Shown here in pieces: positions 1 through 12,500 of a stretch of 36,567 nucleotides of DNA. Numbering within the stretch: the stretch's first letter is position 1; each line of letters begins with the position of its first letter. The stretch comes from Mnemiopsis leidyi (lineage: Eukaryota; Ctenophora; Tentaculata; Lobata; Bolinopsidae), in the NCBI GenBank assembly GCA_000226015.1, contig JH152693.1, positions 186,623 through 223,189 on the forward strand, given 5' to 3'. The notes beneath the pieces are model-generated. The model was not told where the DNA came from, ran no database searches, and saw nothing but the letters and a program-made list of their open reading frames with translations. A program made the position numbers and the translations under genes.

Positions 1-160
1 AACTTTTGCCCCTGGTCGACTCAGCCGAATGATCGGGAAACCGTAATTGAGGGTTAAATGAGAAGGGTCTCCGTTAAAAGATCTAGAATCTTCCAGAAGA
101 CCCTTCAGTATAACTGTAAAAGCCTGGGTACATGTGTAAAAAACACAAATACAAATACAG
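1..160 (+). mobile_element. dispersed repeat family R1, copy 1 (SINE-like)
   Basis: Starts within GACTCAGCCGAATGA, runs through ATTGAGGGTTAAATGA and GCCTGGGTACATGTGTAA and ends in an ACAAAT-rich tail. The same sequence recurs at 11755-11897 (minus), 13915-14031 and 18246-18355. A short length, shared head and simple tail suggest a SINE. It precedes the first ATR exon seen and supplies the spurious ATG at 58. Confidence 0.55.
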
Positions 161-171
161 TGATTTTACAG

Positions 172-3100
172 GAGTGGACTGTGAGGTGTTTGTGTCACAT
201 TTATTCAACTTGGAATGTGTCCCTGTACGAACAGACAAATATGACGTCATCACGTGACCCCTGTCTCAATGGTAACAAGGGTTGGACTGCCATGTTGCTT
301 CCTCTCCTCCTTAACCAAATTCCTTTACTCAAGCAACAGGTGAGTAATTGATCTTGTAAATCCGTAATGTAGATAGGAAGATAGCACGTGATGCCCCAGT
401 GACGATAATGTTTAGTATTTATTTCACATTCTGTACAAGCATTTTGATCGATTTTAAATTTGCCCGAATTTCATCTCTGTTATAGCTGAAATATCATATA
501 TCAGTTAGTTGTCAAATGTGTGATGGCAGTTCTCGATGTTGCTGACACAAAACGGAACATTTGCGAAGATTCAATTCTTCTGCTGCTGCCACACAATCCT
601 GAGGAAAACGTATGTCGCTTTCTTTCTACAAATCAGCTTTAAAGGTTGATAAGAGACCATATAAAATATATATTTATATGTATCGTTTCCTCCGATAAGT
701 GGTTATCACCCAATGATTTATTACCAAAACTGTGTTTTGATTTAGCCTTTTCCTTATCATTTTAGGTGGCATACAACAGGAAAAGTCTTTCACCAAAAAA
801 GAGCAAGGAAAAGCCAATGGAGTTTTACAAACTATTGGTAATTTACCGATTCTATCGATAGAGAAACATACTATTTCCCAAACACAAATAACTGTGTTTT
901 CAAAATCATCATTTCTACAATAGAGAAATTTTTTTAGAAAATAAGTAAACAGTAAAAACGCAACTTAAACAACGATCATTTCCCTCAAACAGGTAAAGCT
1001 CCTGGGTACTCTCCAACTAAGAGTCCTGGACACACCAGCCTCGCCAATTGGGGGTAATCCAGCAGTACGGAGACTAAGTGTAGTGTGGAGATGTCTGGTA
1101 CATTCTTCCCTCATACACCCCCACATTCTTCCTATTGTCTCCTGCAAGGTCTGTATTTTGAATGGCTTCAGGAGCTTTAAGGTCTGTAGCTAGGGGGTTA
1201 TTGTGGTTTTTGTCTCAAGGATCACCTCAGGATAGTAGTAGTTCACGTCATGTTTTGAAGTTTGTTCGAGCACTTTAATTAAGTTCCATTCTCTCAGGTT
1301 GAGGAAGTTATAAATACAGTGGAGACAGCCATGTCAGCGACAGAGACCTGGCCGTTGTGTCTCACTCTGTTGAGTAATACTCTTCTCCTCTTTCACTCTG
1401 ATCCTGGCAGCTTGCCAAGCAAGGTCCGCACTGTTGCCAAGAGACTTCTTGACATCAACATCAGCACTGGCAGTTCTCTTTCAGGTTGCTGTTGTATTTA
1501 GGAGTTTGACAAAACTTTTAAAGTTCCTGAACTTATTTTTTGCACCTTGAATAATTCAATTTGGATGTCAGGGACATCCAAAAAGCACAATTAAAGTTTA
1601 AAAGTTCAAAGTAGATAGCAGTCATGATTTTATGTATAACCTTCTTTCCAGATGAGGACAAAGCCCGAGTTTTAGGGTGCTACGTGCTTCTCAGATCACA
1701 CAACGAAAACAATCTAAAGTACTTTATTGACCCTATCATCGGCGGGAAGGTAATTTAGAAGTATTTTCTGTCCTTAGTTTCTGCACTAGGCACTAAATAG
1801 GGAGTACTTAGTGGGTGGACTAGGTAGTACGGACTCCGGTGTTATCTCGGGTGTACTCATCGATGGAAAATTTCAAAAGAGTGAAACGTTCCTTTTTTAT
1901 GAACTATGCTGTTTCAAAAATCCGGAAAACACAATATTTTCCTGAAAAATACGAAATTTTACCCAGGCTGTAGCTAGAAGATCAAAATAAAAAATCAACT
2001 TTCTCAGGGGAAGTGGTCAGTGATCCCATTGATCCAACTTTTTTCTCAAATGAAGAAGACTAAAGTCCTTGATTGTGTTCAGCTGTTGACGAACTGCAAG
2101 AATAGTGAAATTCTCACCGAGGTCTGATCTATCAATATTGTATTATTACAACATTCTAGTGAGAGATCAAACTAAAAAAGTAAAAAATAAGTTGGATCTA
2201 TATTATTTATTGTTTGGGTAAACTGCAGAACAGATATAACAATGTACATAATACAATTATCACTTAATTGCTGAATTACTTAAGTTTCACTTTTAGGTGG
2301 CGATAAACCTTGACCAGATAGTATTGTCCTGTTTTGGAGGAACACTGAAGTTTGTGAAGCGGCAAGATATGAGCAAGAAGGATCTGGTAACATGTCTCAG
2401 ATATACTCCTACTCAATCTGCAGGTTTGAACCTTACCTGCTTTTCAGGGGCAGGAGACTGACTTCTAATTTTTTTTCAAAATTTATTTGGAAATTTGTAG
2501 AGTCGTACTTTACATAATTTTGATAAGAAGTAGGACTGCTAATGTGGTTGCGTATAACATCTTATAACAAGGAATACGCAATGGTTCTCTAAATATTTCA
2601 ATCAATATGTCATTGTCCATGTTCACTGGAAGATAAGGTTAGAATTTTATACAGAATAGTAAATACAGAATATCAGCAAATATACGTACTAGAATAATCT
2701 TGGATATAGTTATATACAGTGTAAGTCCTAATTAATAACTCGATAAAAATACTATCCAATAGGCAGTACTAATCAGTACTGAACGCAGTTCGTAATTATA
2801 GAGCTGATAACAAAATGTGACATATGCTCCCCATACCAGAAGGGGAGAAAGAAAGCTTACCGGACAAGACAGTTCGGAACATCCTCACCCTTTTCAAGTC
2901 GGACAACCAGAGCACGTGCATTCTCTCTGCACTTGATCACGTGACCGTGTTATCAAGTCACCTGGATCAAGAGAGACTGGTGGACGTGCTCATTCCTCTT
3001 CTCCTTCACCCGAACTCCTCAGTCAGACACAAGCTAGCGTTAGTGTCCGTTTTGATATTGTTGTCAGACATAAGCTAGCGTTAGTTTCCATTCTGATATT

Positions 3101-3554
3101 TTAGTCATACAAAAGCTAGCGTTAGTTTTCATTTTGATATTGTAGTCAGACGCAAGCTAGCGTTAGTTTCCATTTTGATATTGTAGTCAGACACAAGCTA
3201 GCGTTAGTTTCCATTTTGATATTGTAGTCAGATACAAGCTGACCACTCAATTGTAGTTAGTAAATAACCACTCAAAAACGCAGAAGTTTAGGATTTTAAG
3301 AAAAGTTACCCTTATGTTCTTAACGAATCGTTATGAAAATCGTTTGGTTTGAAATTAATTTTGACCGCTTCAGCGTTAAAAAGGTCAAAGGTTGATTGTG
3401 TTATGTTTCTTTCAGAAAGAAAGGTTGGATGGATCTGAGCTTGTTCTCGAGTTCTCCCTCTCAAGCAAAAAGCACTAAGCTCACCTCATCTCAGAAAAAA
3501 TTTCTGCACAACTTGAAACTAGCTCTGGATAAATCAGATGACTTTAAGAAAACG
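172..3554 (+). other. ATR: ATR exons, N-terminal HEAT-repeat block (10 exons)
   Basis: Exons 172-339, 505-609, 766-837, 993-1148, 1298-1484, 1652-1749, 2008-2121, 2297-2423, 2840-3038, 3416-3554. Helical, leucine-rich HEAT-like sequence. The small third exon encodes a basic [10 protein letters not shown] stretch that aligns with the SPKRRRLSS linker of human ATR, which anchors the register near human residue 430. The exon starting at 505 was chosen over an acceptor at 485 because all three frames from 486 hit stops. The exon ending at 3038 uses a GTTAGT donor inside the first unit of a 41-bp repeat; the next exon starts in the matching phase. Confidence 0.88.
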
Positions 3555-6500
3555 GTAATTTACATATTTTTTCTCTAAATTTTAGGTCTGTTTTGATTCA
3601 AATTTAGTTACTTTTCTCTGTAGACTTGAAAATGCGTTTTTTAGGAAAGTTTTCGTTAAATAGTAGTTCCTGAAAGTATTTTAATACTTTCAACAACTAC
3701 TATTAAATAAATAATTTGAGTTGATGAATACAAACGTGTTCGAAATATGTAATATAAAACAGTTTCTTGAAACAGTTTCCTAAAGAAACGCATTTTCAAG
3801 TCTACAGAGAAAATCAACAAAATTTCTGAATTTTTTGCTCTTTTCATTGTCCACGCCCAGTGTAAGTTTTTAATCGCTAACTGTAAAGAAGCAGCTTTAA
3901 GATCATAAAATTCTGTGTCTCCGATCAAAATTCATCAATTTTAATTTACTCATCACTGATGACGAAATTTCTTTTGGTCTAATTTCTTGAGATACATTGA
4001 AACACGTTCATAACGGATTAGTAAATAAGTAAGTTTCTGAACTATTTTTAGAATAATCGAAAAATAGAAACTACTCTTCTTTCTCTTCCTGCCCGAGCCT
4101 GGCAGCAGACATGGTCAGAACATTGCTAGCCACCACACTGTCTCCCCTTGACTTGAAGAAGTAGCCCCGCTGGCCCCAGTTGGTGCCCCAACTGTTCCTC
4201 ATCTCCCACGAAGAGGAGGTGTATCCGACTCCGACTACAACGTGGTTCTGGGGCGCGCTGGGGCCGTGATGGTGGGCCTGGAGGACTCCTGACTTGTACC
4301 CCTCCACAGCTACCCCGTGGAAGTTGTAGAGGAAGAAAACGACGGGTCCGCTGTTCAGAGCTCTGGCCATGTTGCTGTCCCCATATACTGTGCTGACGGA
4401 GTTCACCCTGATCGTCATGGAGTTGGGTTTACCGTTCTGGCATCGCTCTTGAACTGGTCGGTAACTGTGATGTAGGGACCCGTGTTAGTTTGCTTATTAA
4501 TCAGCCTCTTTTCATAAACTATTTCGCGATATGAAATTGTTTTCTGTAGCTAACCAAATACAGACTAGAATCTAGATTGTTCATTCAAAAACTGATTGAA
4601 AGAGCGCCTTAATAGGCTGTAAATCTCACAACTAAATGGTTGGCAGTCATGTTTTTACAAATATAATGAATAAACTAGAAATTTATATTACGGGTAGCCA
4701 TATAACCATGACTTACGGATAGCTATAGGTTGATGCCAGGTTGTTCCTGCTCTTGATCCAGTTCATGGCGTTGGTATGGTATCCAGAATGGCAAGTCCCG
4801 CACCCGGAGCAGTCCAGGACCTGCTTCTCGGAGAGAGAGGTATAACGACCAGTCAGCTTGGACTGCCATCCCTCTGTCATACCTACTGTCGCAAAGGCCC
4901 AGCAACTTCCACAAGTACCTGATCATTGTGGATGTTGTGACGTCACAATTTTGATAACCGTACTGGGAAAAGGATGCATAACATAACCATTGGTATTTAG
5001 GAAGGTTTAAAGCAATGAAAATAACAGCGCATTATCAGTAAGCTTAAATTTAAATATTGATATAATATACCTTGTTGTTTAATGGGTCCATAGTGATGCT
5101 TGTGAGAAACAGATCCCCAAACCGCTGGTGCTGCTTCCTCGATCGACTCCTGAACCTCGCCATTCTGAGTTGTAAAGTTGGCTCCATGGTAGGCCGCCTT
5201 CTCCTCTGCAGTGAGATCTGCGAAGAAAGTAACTCCGACAGTTATATCGTCCTGGTTGGCGTTGATATTGGCTGCTTCCTTCACAAAGTTCCTGAAGGAT
5301 GGCAAAGTGTGAACTAAAAAACTTATCTTATATTCGTGACTCGGGCGTTCAAGCTTTTTATTTGGAATTACAGTTTACGAAAAAAAAACTAGTTGAAATC
5401 TCAAAAATCTTTACTAGCGAAATATTGAGTGAGATAATGTGATAAAGTAGGAATGTTAGATGAGTGAGATAATGAGATAAAGTAGAAATGTTAGATGAGT
5501 GAGATAATGAGATAAAGTAGGAATGTTAGATGAGTGAGATAATGAGATAAAGTAGGAATGTTAGATGAGTGAGATAATGAGATAAAGTAGGAATGTTAGA
5601 TGAGTGAGATAATGAGATAAAGTAGGAATGTTAGATGAACCTGAAGATGCTCATCCTCATCCTGGCCTCTACTGGGTTGAGATATTGACGATTGTTTTCC
5701 TTCCGGAACTCGGTAAAAAGAGCTTGCAGTTTCTGTGGGTTGTCTGCCGCTAGTTGCAGCCGAGCTGTATCATCGTTGGCTCTAGATAGAGCTACTGTTG
5801 CTACCAAGAGAATCAGGAATTTCTGAAAACAAGAAGGTCAGTGGTTAATGCAGAGAAATGTCCGCGATGTAGGTATTTATTAAGGCCGAAGTTGAGTTGA
5901 AAATGATGAATTTTCAAATTGAAATTGAAATTGATAAAAAGTCGTGGCTGCACATGGCTGGCTGGTATACCAGCCTTATATCCCGGAATAAGCTCCAAAA
6001 ACAGATCTGATGGCAGCTACTCGACTCACCATTTTGACGAGAGTTCTTCAAATCGATATTCAGCTCAACCGCACGTCCCATATTTATATTCCTTGACAGG
6101 TGCAGAAGCTAATTAATGCAATTAGAAAAACTTCAGCTGAACATCTCACATGTGAGTCTCAAACTGAGACCGTTCTTATTGTTCCATTGTTTTTGGTCTC
6201 TGCTTCGGACGTATGTGAAATCCTCGTTTACGCACTTCCCTGAACAGTTTTGAGTTAAGAGTCCATGTTACGTAGCCTGAAGCTGACTGGGAATTGATTT
6301 CGTTGTCACCAGATCGGGCCGCTTATTTGATTATTAAAATGTGACAAAGATAGAGCTGTGTTTTTGTTTCCGTAAATTCAATTATCAATGAGGATCAAAA
6401 TTGCCGGTTTTGCTTAAGGAACGGTTTTCAAAACTAAAACGGTAACAAATTTTGAACCCAGGGTCTGGAAAACGCAATCGCTGTTGCATGTGGGGCTAAA

Positions 6501-9500
6501 TTTCTCTTCACGAAAGAGCTGTTACCTGCAATAATGTACGGAGTACTTATGGAGGAAGATTCTGCTACACAAGTATTTGTCATGAAAGGTGATCTCAAAT
6601 ATTGAACTTATTGAACTTAGATATTGAACCTTAAATATTGAACCTTAAATATTGAACCTTAAATATTGAACCTTAAATATTGAACCTTAAATATTGAACT
6701 TAAATATTGAACTTAAATATTGAACTTGAATATTGAACTTAAATATTGAACTTTTAATCCTATTGTGTTCTGGTTCTACTGCAAACTATTCATCAACGTA
6801 CTATATTAGTTTAGTTTGTCATCATGATTGTCATCAGATTGAAATTGAGGATTTGTTGGTTCGGCTGTTCCACGCCGTACTTAGTACGTTAGTAAATGTT
6901 AATGTAGCAATAACTGTTATTCTGTCAGGCCTTGTAAAGATCGCTGAAAGTCAAGGTCTGGCCTCGAAAACGGAACTCTTTGAGAGATACAATGTAACGA
7001 TTTGCGACATCGCTGCAAAACGGATCCTGGAACAACCCGATGCTATTGTATCGTTTTTGGAGGTACTGAATTATACTGATCATGTCTGATATCTTAATTT
7101 TCGCTAGGTTCTCGCCCGCGAATTCAATTACATTAGATTAACAAATCGCCATTACTTTATGGTGATTAAGATTTCCATATATTGACTAGGTATACTAGTA
7201 TAACTGCTAACAATTTTTAACTTTTTAACTTTTTCTATAAATTTTTAACTTAATTAACCTACACAAGTGTCTTATCAAGTTATAAAGCTTAGTGGCTAGT
7301 GACTGTATAGTGACTAGGTACTGATTTTAATAGTGACTTTAAAATAGCGACTTTAAAATAGTGACTTTGAAACAGTGACTTTGATAGTGACTAGTGTTTG
7401 TTGATAAAATGCCGCATTTACACAACAACTCTAAAGTTTCATCTCTTTAAACTATTTAAGGAGGTAGCAGGAGCGTTCTTCAGTCGACTGATCAAACAGA
7501 CATCCCCGGCCGCGTATCTGCTGGGCCGCTACGTTCAGCACATTCTTCCTGCTGTCTTCCATTACGGGGCTCAGAGCGTTGCTCATGGAGACGTAGCCAG
7601 GAACATACTCCGCACATTGAGCGACTTTGTTAATCAGGTAAATTTGTTAAAATGATAATGTTAACATGATAATGTTAACATGATATTGTTAACATGATAA
7701 TGTTAACATGATAAGGTTAACATAATAATGTTAACATGATATGATGTTAACACTTAGCACTCTTGGTAGGGAACAGGAACCAGCAATCACTTTTATCACA
7801 GCTCTATATGTCTGTAGGTTCTTCCTCATTTTTGATCAGATCTGCCATCCAACCTGGACAATGTGATCTAAAATAGTGACTGATTGGGTGATCTCCGTTA
7901 GAATCTCTGGGAGCCAAGCTGTCGGCTACCGGTGACCACCAACAAAGCAATAAGTAAAATATGCGAATTGTAGCCTTACTGTGGTGAAAAAACTTTCTAC
8001 CTTACTTCTAACCTCTCAATAAGTCTTAAGTTAAAATATAATACCAGGTACGCGTACCAGGTGTAAATTAATTCCAGTCAACTATAATGAATAAGCTCAT
8101 AATGCAACCACGTTAGAGGTGAAATCATTGAGCTGATGCCAAATCCATTTAACTGTTAGTAATATTCTATTATAACATAACCAAAATCGAATAAACCCTT
8201 TTTCAACTTGGGATGTGTTGTGAGCATATGATCTAATGCTGCGAACTTATCCCGTGACTTGATACATAACACGATAATATAAAACTTCATATTCAGTAAA
8301 AGGTTTCTGTTAGCTCTACAATCCTTCGGAAACTTTCTACTTTCCGTCTTGATGCTGGTGCGTGTTTTACCATTGTACTTGTATGTGATTTAATCCATGT
8401 TCTACTCTGCTAACCTTATCTGTTTGTTATATTGTTATCTCTAGAAATATAACCCTTCTCCACTTCTTGGTAAGCTGACTGAGCTTGTTGTTTACTTGAC
8501 ACTTGTATAAAGTTTCCGGAGTGTTTTTCTCCCTCACAAGACTTACACTTCCTGTTTGAAACCTGACAGAACACTTTCACATGATGGTTCGCTGAACACG
8601 TGGTCGCTCTTTTTGTTATTGTTTAGTAAAGTTGAGCTCTAGATGCATTGTATGTACTAGATGCAATGTAATATTGCTAGCCGCTCGTCGTTATATACGC
8701 GTAATTTTGTACCCGCGATATGCTGCCATGATCTTGAGATTAGCTCTATTTCATTTTGGTGATGAGCCGCTTGTTCACAGATTCTCTATGTTTGTATATT
8801 GTTTTGTTGACTTGACAATGACTTCAAATAGTCAGATGAAACTAACACAAACCTGCCTTAATCCAGCATGAGACTGACACTAGTTCTGATAGCTGTGTTC
8901 GCTGCCTCCGCAGCGGTAGCAGACACTGGGTTTGATGCCTGGACGGTAAAACACAACAAAGTTTACAGATCAAGTTCCGAGAGACATTACCGCGAGGTAA
9001 GTTATTTTACCGGGTGTTGCGAGTGTCAAAACCTTTCAGTATATTGAAAAAAACGAGATAAATAATCTGATGTTTTTTAAATAACATTCAAAATGCTCAG
9101 AATCACACTAGGACTGTCCGCACCTTTTCTGCTGCCGTCAGTTACTACCACATTTAGTTTAAACTAAGAACTACATTTAGTTACTTGTTACATTTAGTTA
9201 CCTACTAAGTTGCAATCCACATTTCCAGGGAGTTTGGAACAAAAACATGATGAAGATTCTGACTCACAACAAGAAATACCACATGGGAGAGAAGACCTAC
9301 ACCCTGGCCATGAACAAACACGGAGATCTAACGCACGAAGAGTTCCGGGGACACCGGACATGTCGTCATGGTGACCGCGCTGCAAACTCCTCCTCTTCTC
9401 TCGGTAGAATACCTAAAGTTCACTACAAGGGCACCGCCTTCCTCCCTCCCGTCAGCAACTTTAGTGCACCTGTAGAGCTGGACCTGAGAAATGCGAGTGG

Positions 9501-12500
9501 GAAGTGTTACGTCACCCCAGTCAAGGATCAGGGAGCGTGTGGTAGTTGCTGGTCCTTCTCAGCTACTGGTTCGTTTTCTTGCTATTAAGAAGTTGTTGTG
9601 TGTCCACCAAAGTTTTTTAACTGATGTCAGATTAGAATAGTGAATGGTTTGTTTTCAAAAAACACGAAAATGTAACCCCCTACTCCCAACTTAAAGTCAA
9701 TTATATTTAAGCTGTATTGCAGGAGCGCTAGAAGGCCAGGTATTCAGGAAGACAGGAAAGTTGCCGAACCTAAGCGAGCAGCAGCTGGTGGATTGCTCCA
9801 CCCACTTCGGGAACTACGGTTGTGACGGAGGGCTCGAGGACATGGCATTCCTCTACACCATGACAGTCAAGGGTCTGATGAGTGAACAGGATTATCCTTA
9901 CACTGCGGAGGACGGCCAGTGCCAGTTCGACCCTAAAAAGGTACGTGATTTTTTCTTCAATTAACCACAATATCATCAACGTTGTTAGAGGAAAATTTGT
10001 CCATCTAAACTCAAGTTGAGATCTTGATTAGACCGATATAACACTTAAAAACCCCGTCAGGCTGTAGCAGGAGCATCAGGCTACATGTTTATCCCGGAGG
10101 GGGACGAAGACATGCTAGCCATGGCTCTGGCCCTCAACGGACCCATCTCCATAGCAATAGACGCCGGTCAAGACTCCTTCCAGTTCTACGAGTCTGGAGT
10201 TTACAACGAGCCGAAATGCAGTTCGGAGGACCTGGATCACGCTGTCTTGGCTGTAGGATACGGGTCATACAAGGGAACCCCCTACTTCCTGGTGAAGAAC
10301 AGTTGGGGCACGGACTGGGGGCAGGGTGGTTACATCATGATGACGAGAAATGGGAGTAACCAGTGTGGTATTGCTACTGATGCCATTCTTCCACTTGTGT
10401 CTCCTGGTCTAGAATAGGAGGATAGAGGAACTTTGGAATGTTCTTGACATTAATTAATTTATGAGTGACATTGAAATATTTTGAGCTGCATTGAACAGTA
10501 ATATCTTTTTACTCTTTGTACTCGTTTTCTACTTTTGATGATGTTTTATCAAGACTACAAATGAAAATTATAAAAAAATAAGTTCTTCACCGATCTTCTA
10601 AAAAATGTTGTTTTATTGCCTAGAAGCATAATCAGAAAGGTATTTTAGTGAGTGGTCACAAATCGTTTATATCACGTGATAGTGTTGCCCAATCTTGATT
10701 TGCTGTACTTAACATCTCATTAGTCCTTAGTTGTAGTGAACGCTGAATATGGTCTTAGAGTACGTACGTTCCAATTATTTTTAGTGTACGTTAGTGAACG
10801 TGAGCCATTGTTTTCATCATTTCTTCGATAGCTTTTTGTGTTTTGGATTGATACAATGAGATTAAACTATGCCATCGCAGGGAGAGAAATAGCAATCTAG
10901 AAATTCAAAAAAGGGCTCGGGAAGGAGGTGCGTGCACAATGCACATTGTACATACGTCGTTGTATGCATACTGTGTACTTTGCAGCGTGTAGTAGTGGTT
11001 ATCTCTTCAGCCTTTTGGCTTCCTAATCAACGTTTCTTACGTTCTGAACGCTAAAATCTTATAATGTACGCGTTCACAAACTTTTTTTAGTGAACGTTCC
11101 TTACGTTCACTACAACTAAGCATTAGTCAATCGCTACATCACCTTCATACTGATTTGTGACCCTTAAACTAGGAAATTTTAGAAATAGTTTCAGATCCCA
11201 AGAATGGGCCAATAAATATAAATATCGTTTGAAAGAAAAAATGATACCGGCAAAATAAGCCAAGATTGCAAGGGACAATATGTACGAGTGGTCAAAAAAC
11301 GTTATTTCATTTGAATTTTTACGTAATTGTAGCCGCTGACGAGCAAAAGGATACGGCACCTGCACCGGGGATTCCCAGGCGGTCACCCATCCAAGTACTA
11401 GCCCGGCCTGCAGTTGCTTAACTTCCGAGATCGAACGAGATCGGGTGTGTTCAACCGAGTATGGCCGTATCCAACAGAATTGGAATTTTTATTGCCACAT
11501 TTCGTCTTGAAATATGGTAGAAAAATTGTACGATAATCCCTTTTTCAACAAGGATTTTGTCCGCAGACGGTGAAGAGCTTGGTGGTGAAGAATTTTGCAC
11601 ACATTTTTTGCTACATAGCAAGATTTTCCAAGCAGCAAGAATCGCCCTTCACCTTTGTTGAAGATGTAAGTCTGATTTTGATGGCTCACAACCTTTCCTC
11701 TTCGAGCATCAGCCAAAAGCAATAGATGCCAGAAAGCTAACAAGCAAAATAGAATTTTTGTATTTGTATTTGTTACACCTGTACCCAGGCTTTTACAGTT
11801 TTACTGAAGGGGCTCCAGGAAGATTCTAGATCTTTTAACGGAGACCCTCCTCATTTAACCCTCAATCACGGGTTCCCGGTCATTCGGCTGAGTCGAACTT
11901 AGATAAGATTCTGGTTTCAATCACTGTATTACAAATTTACAAGCCCACTTTTATTGGTCAATGGTCGTGGCTACCCCTAATCTGGCTATGACTCAGGTAA
12001 GTGGAATGAGTTTGTCCGAGCTGATGCAGCACAACGTACAACCGATAACCAATCAGCTGGCTCTGTATCTGTCACGTGACAATGACGCAGTGGAGTGGGG
12101 TCTGAACATGCTGCAAGCCAACACGGTCGTCAAGGATACGGCCACTAGGAAACAGCAACCTGGCTCCTCCCATTCTGACAACAGAAACGGTATTTTTGAA
12201 CCTATTCTTTATGTACCTATTCTTGTTGTAGGTTTACGGAGAGATACCCGATCAGAGGAATGGAGTATACCTTGAGTGGAATGTGGAATACTGCATCCTT
12301 ACCAGTACTCTAATTTTGGTTTTTTCATCTTGTCAAAATTATGCAAGTACAGTAATATTAGATTTTGAAGAGCAAAGTGAAACTGTTTCCAGGAAGCAAG
12401 CTAGCTGGACTTATTGAACCCCGTCTGTTGGGAATACTGGCATCTCTGGCGACGTTACAGCGGGGCAAGTTCACTGAAGAGTCGTTTCTGGTGCTGGAGA

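Noticed and set aside
58..171. ATG at 58 as the ATR start codon
   Set aside because: It lies in repeat family R1; the ATR exon begins after the acceptor at 170-171 and homology shows that several hundred residues precede it.
3656..3928. 90-codon minus-strand frame
   Set aside because: Runs through the foldback element at 3612-3813; low-complexity, no homology seen.
5427..5637. CRISPR-like array of 35-bp repeats
   Set aside because: Units are head to tail without spacers, in an intron of an animal gene. It is a minisatellite.
11961..11996. Short coding segment before a perfect CAG/GTAAGT donor
   Set aside because: Reading this as an exon end breaks the ATR chain; taking 11997 as exon start keeps phase and aligns with human ATR.
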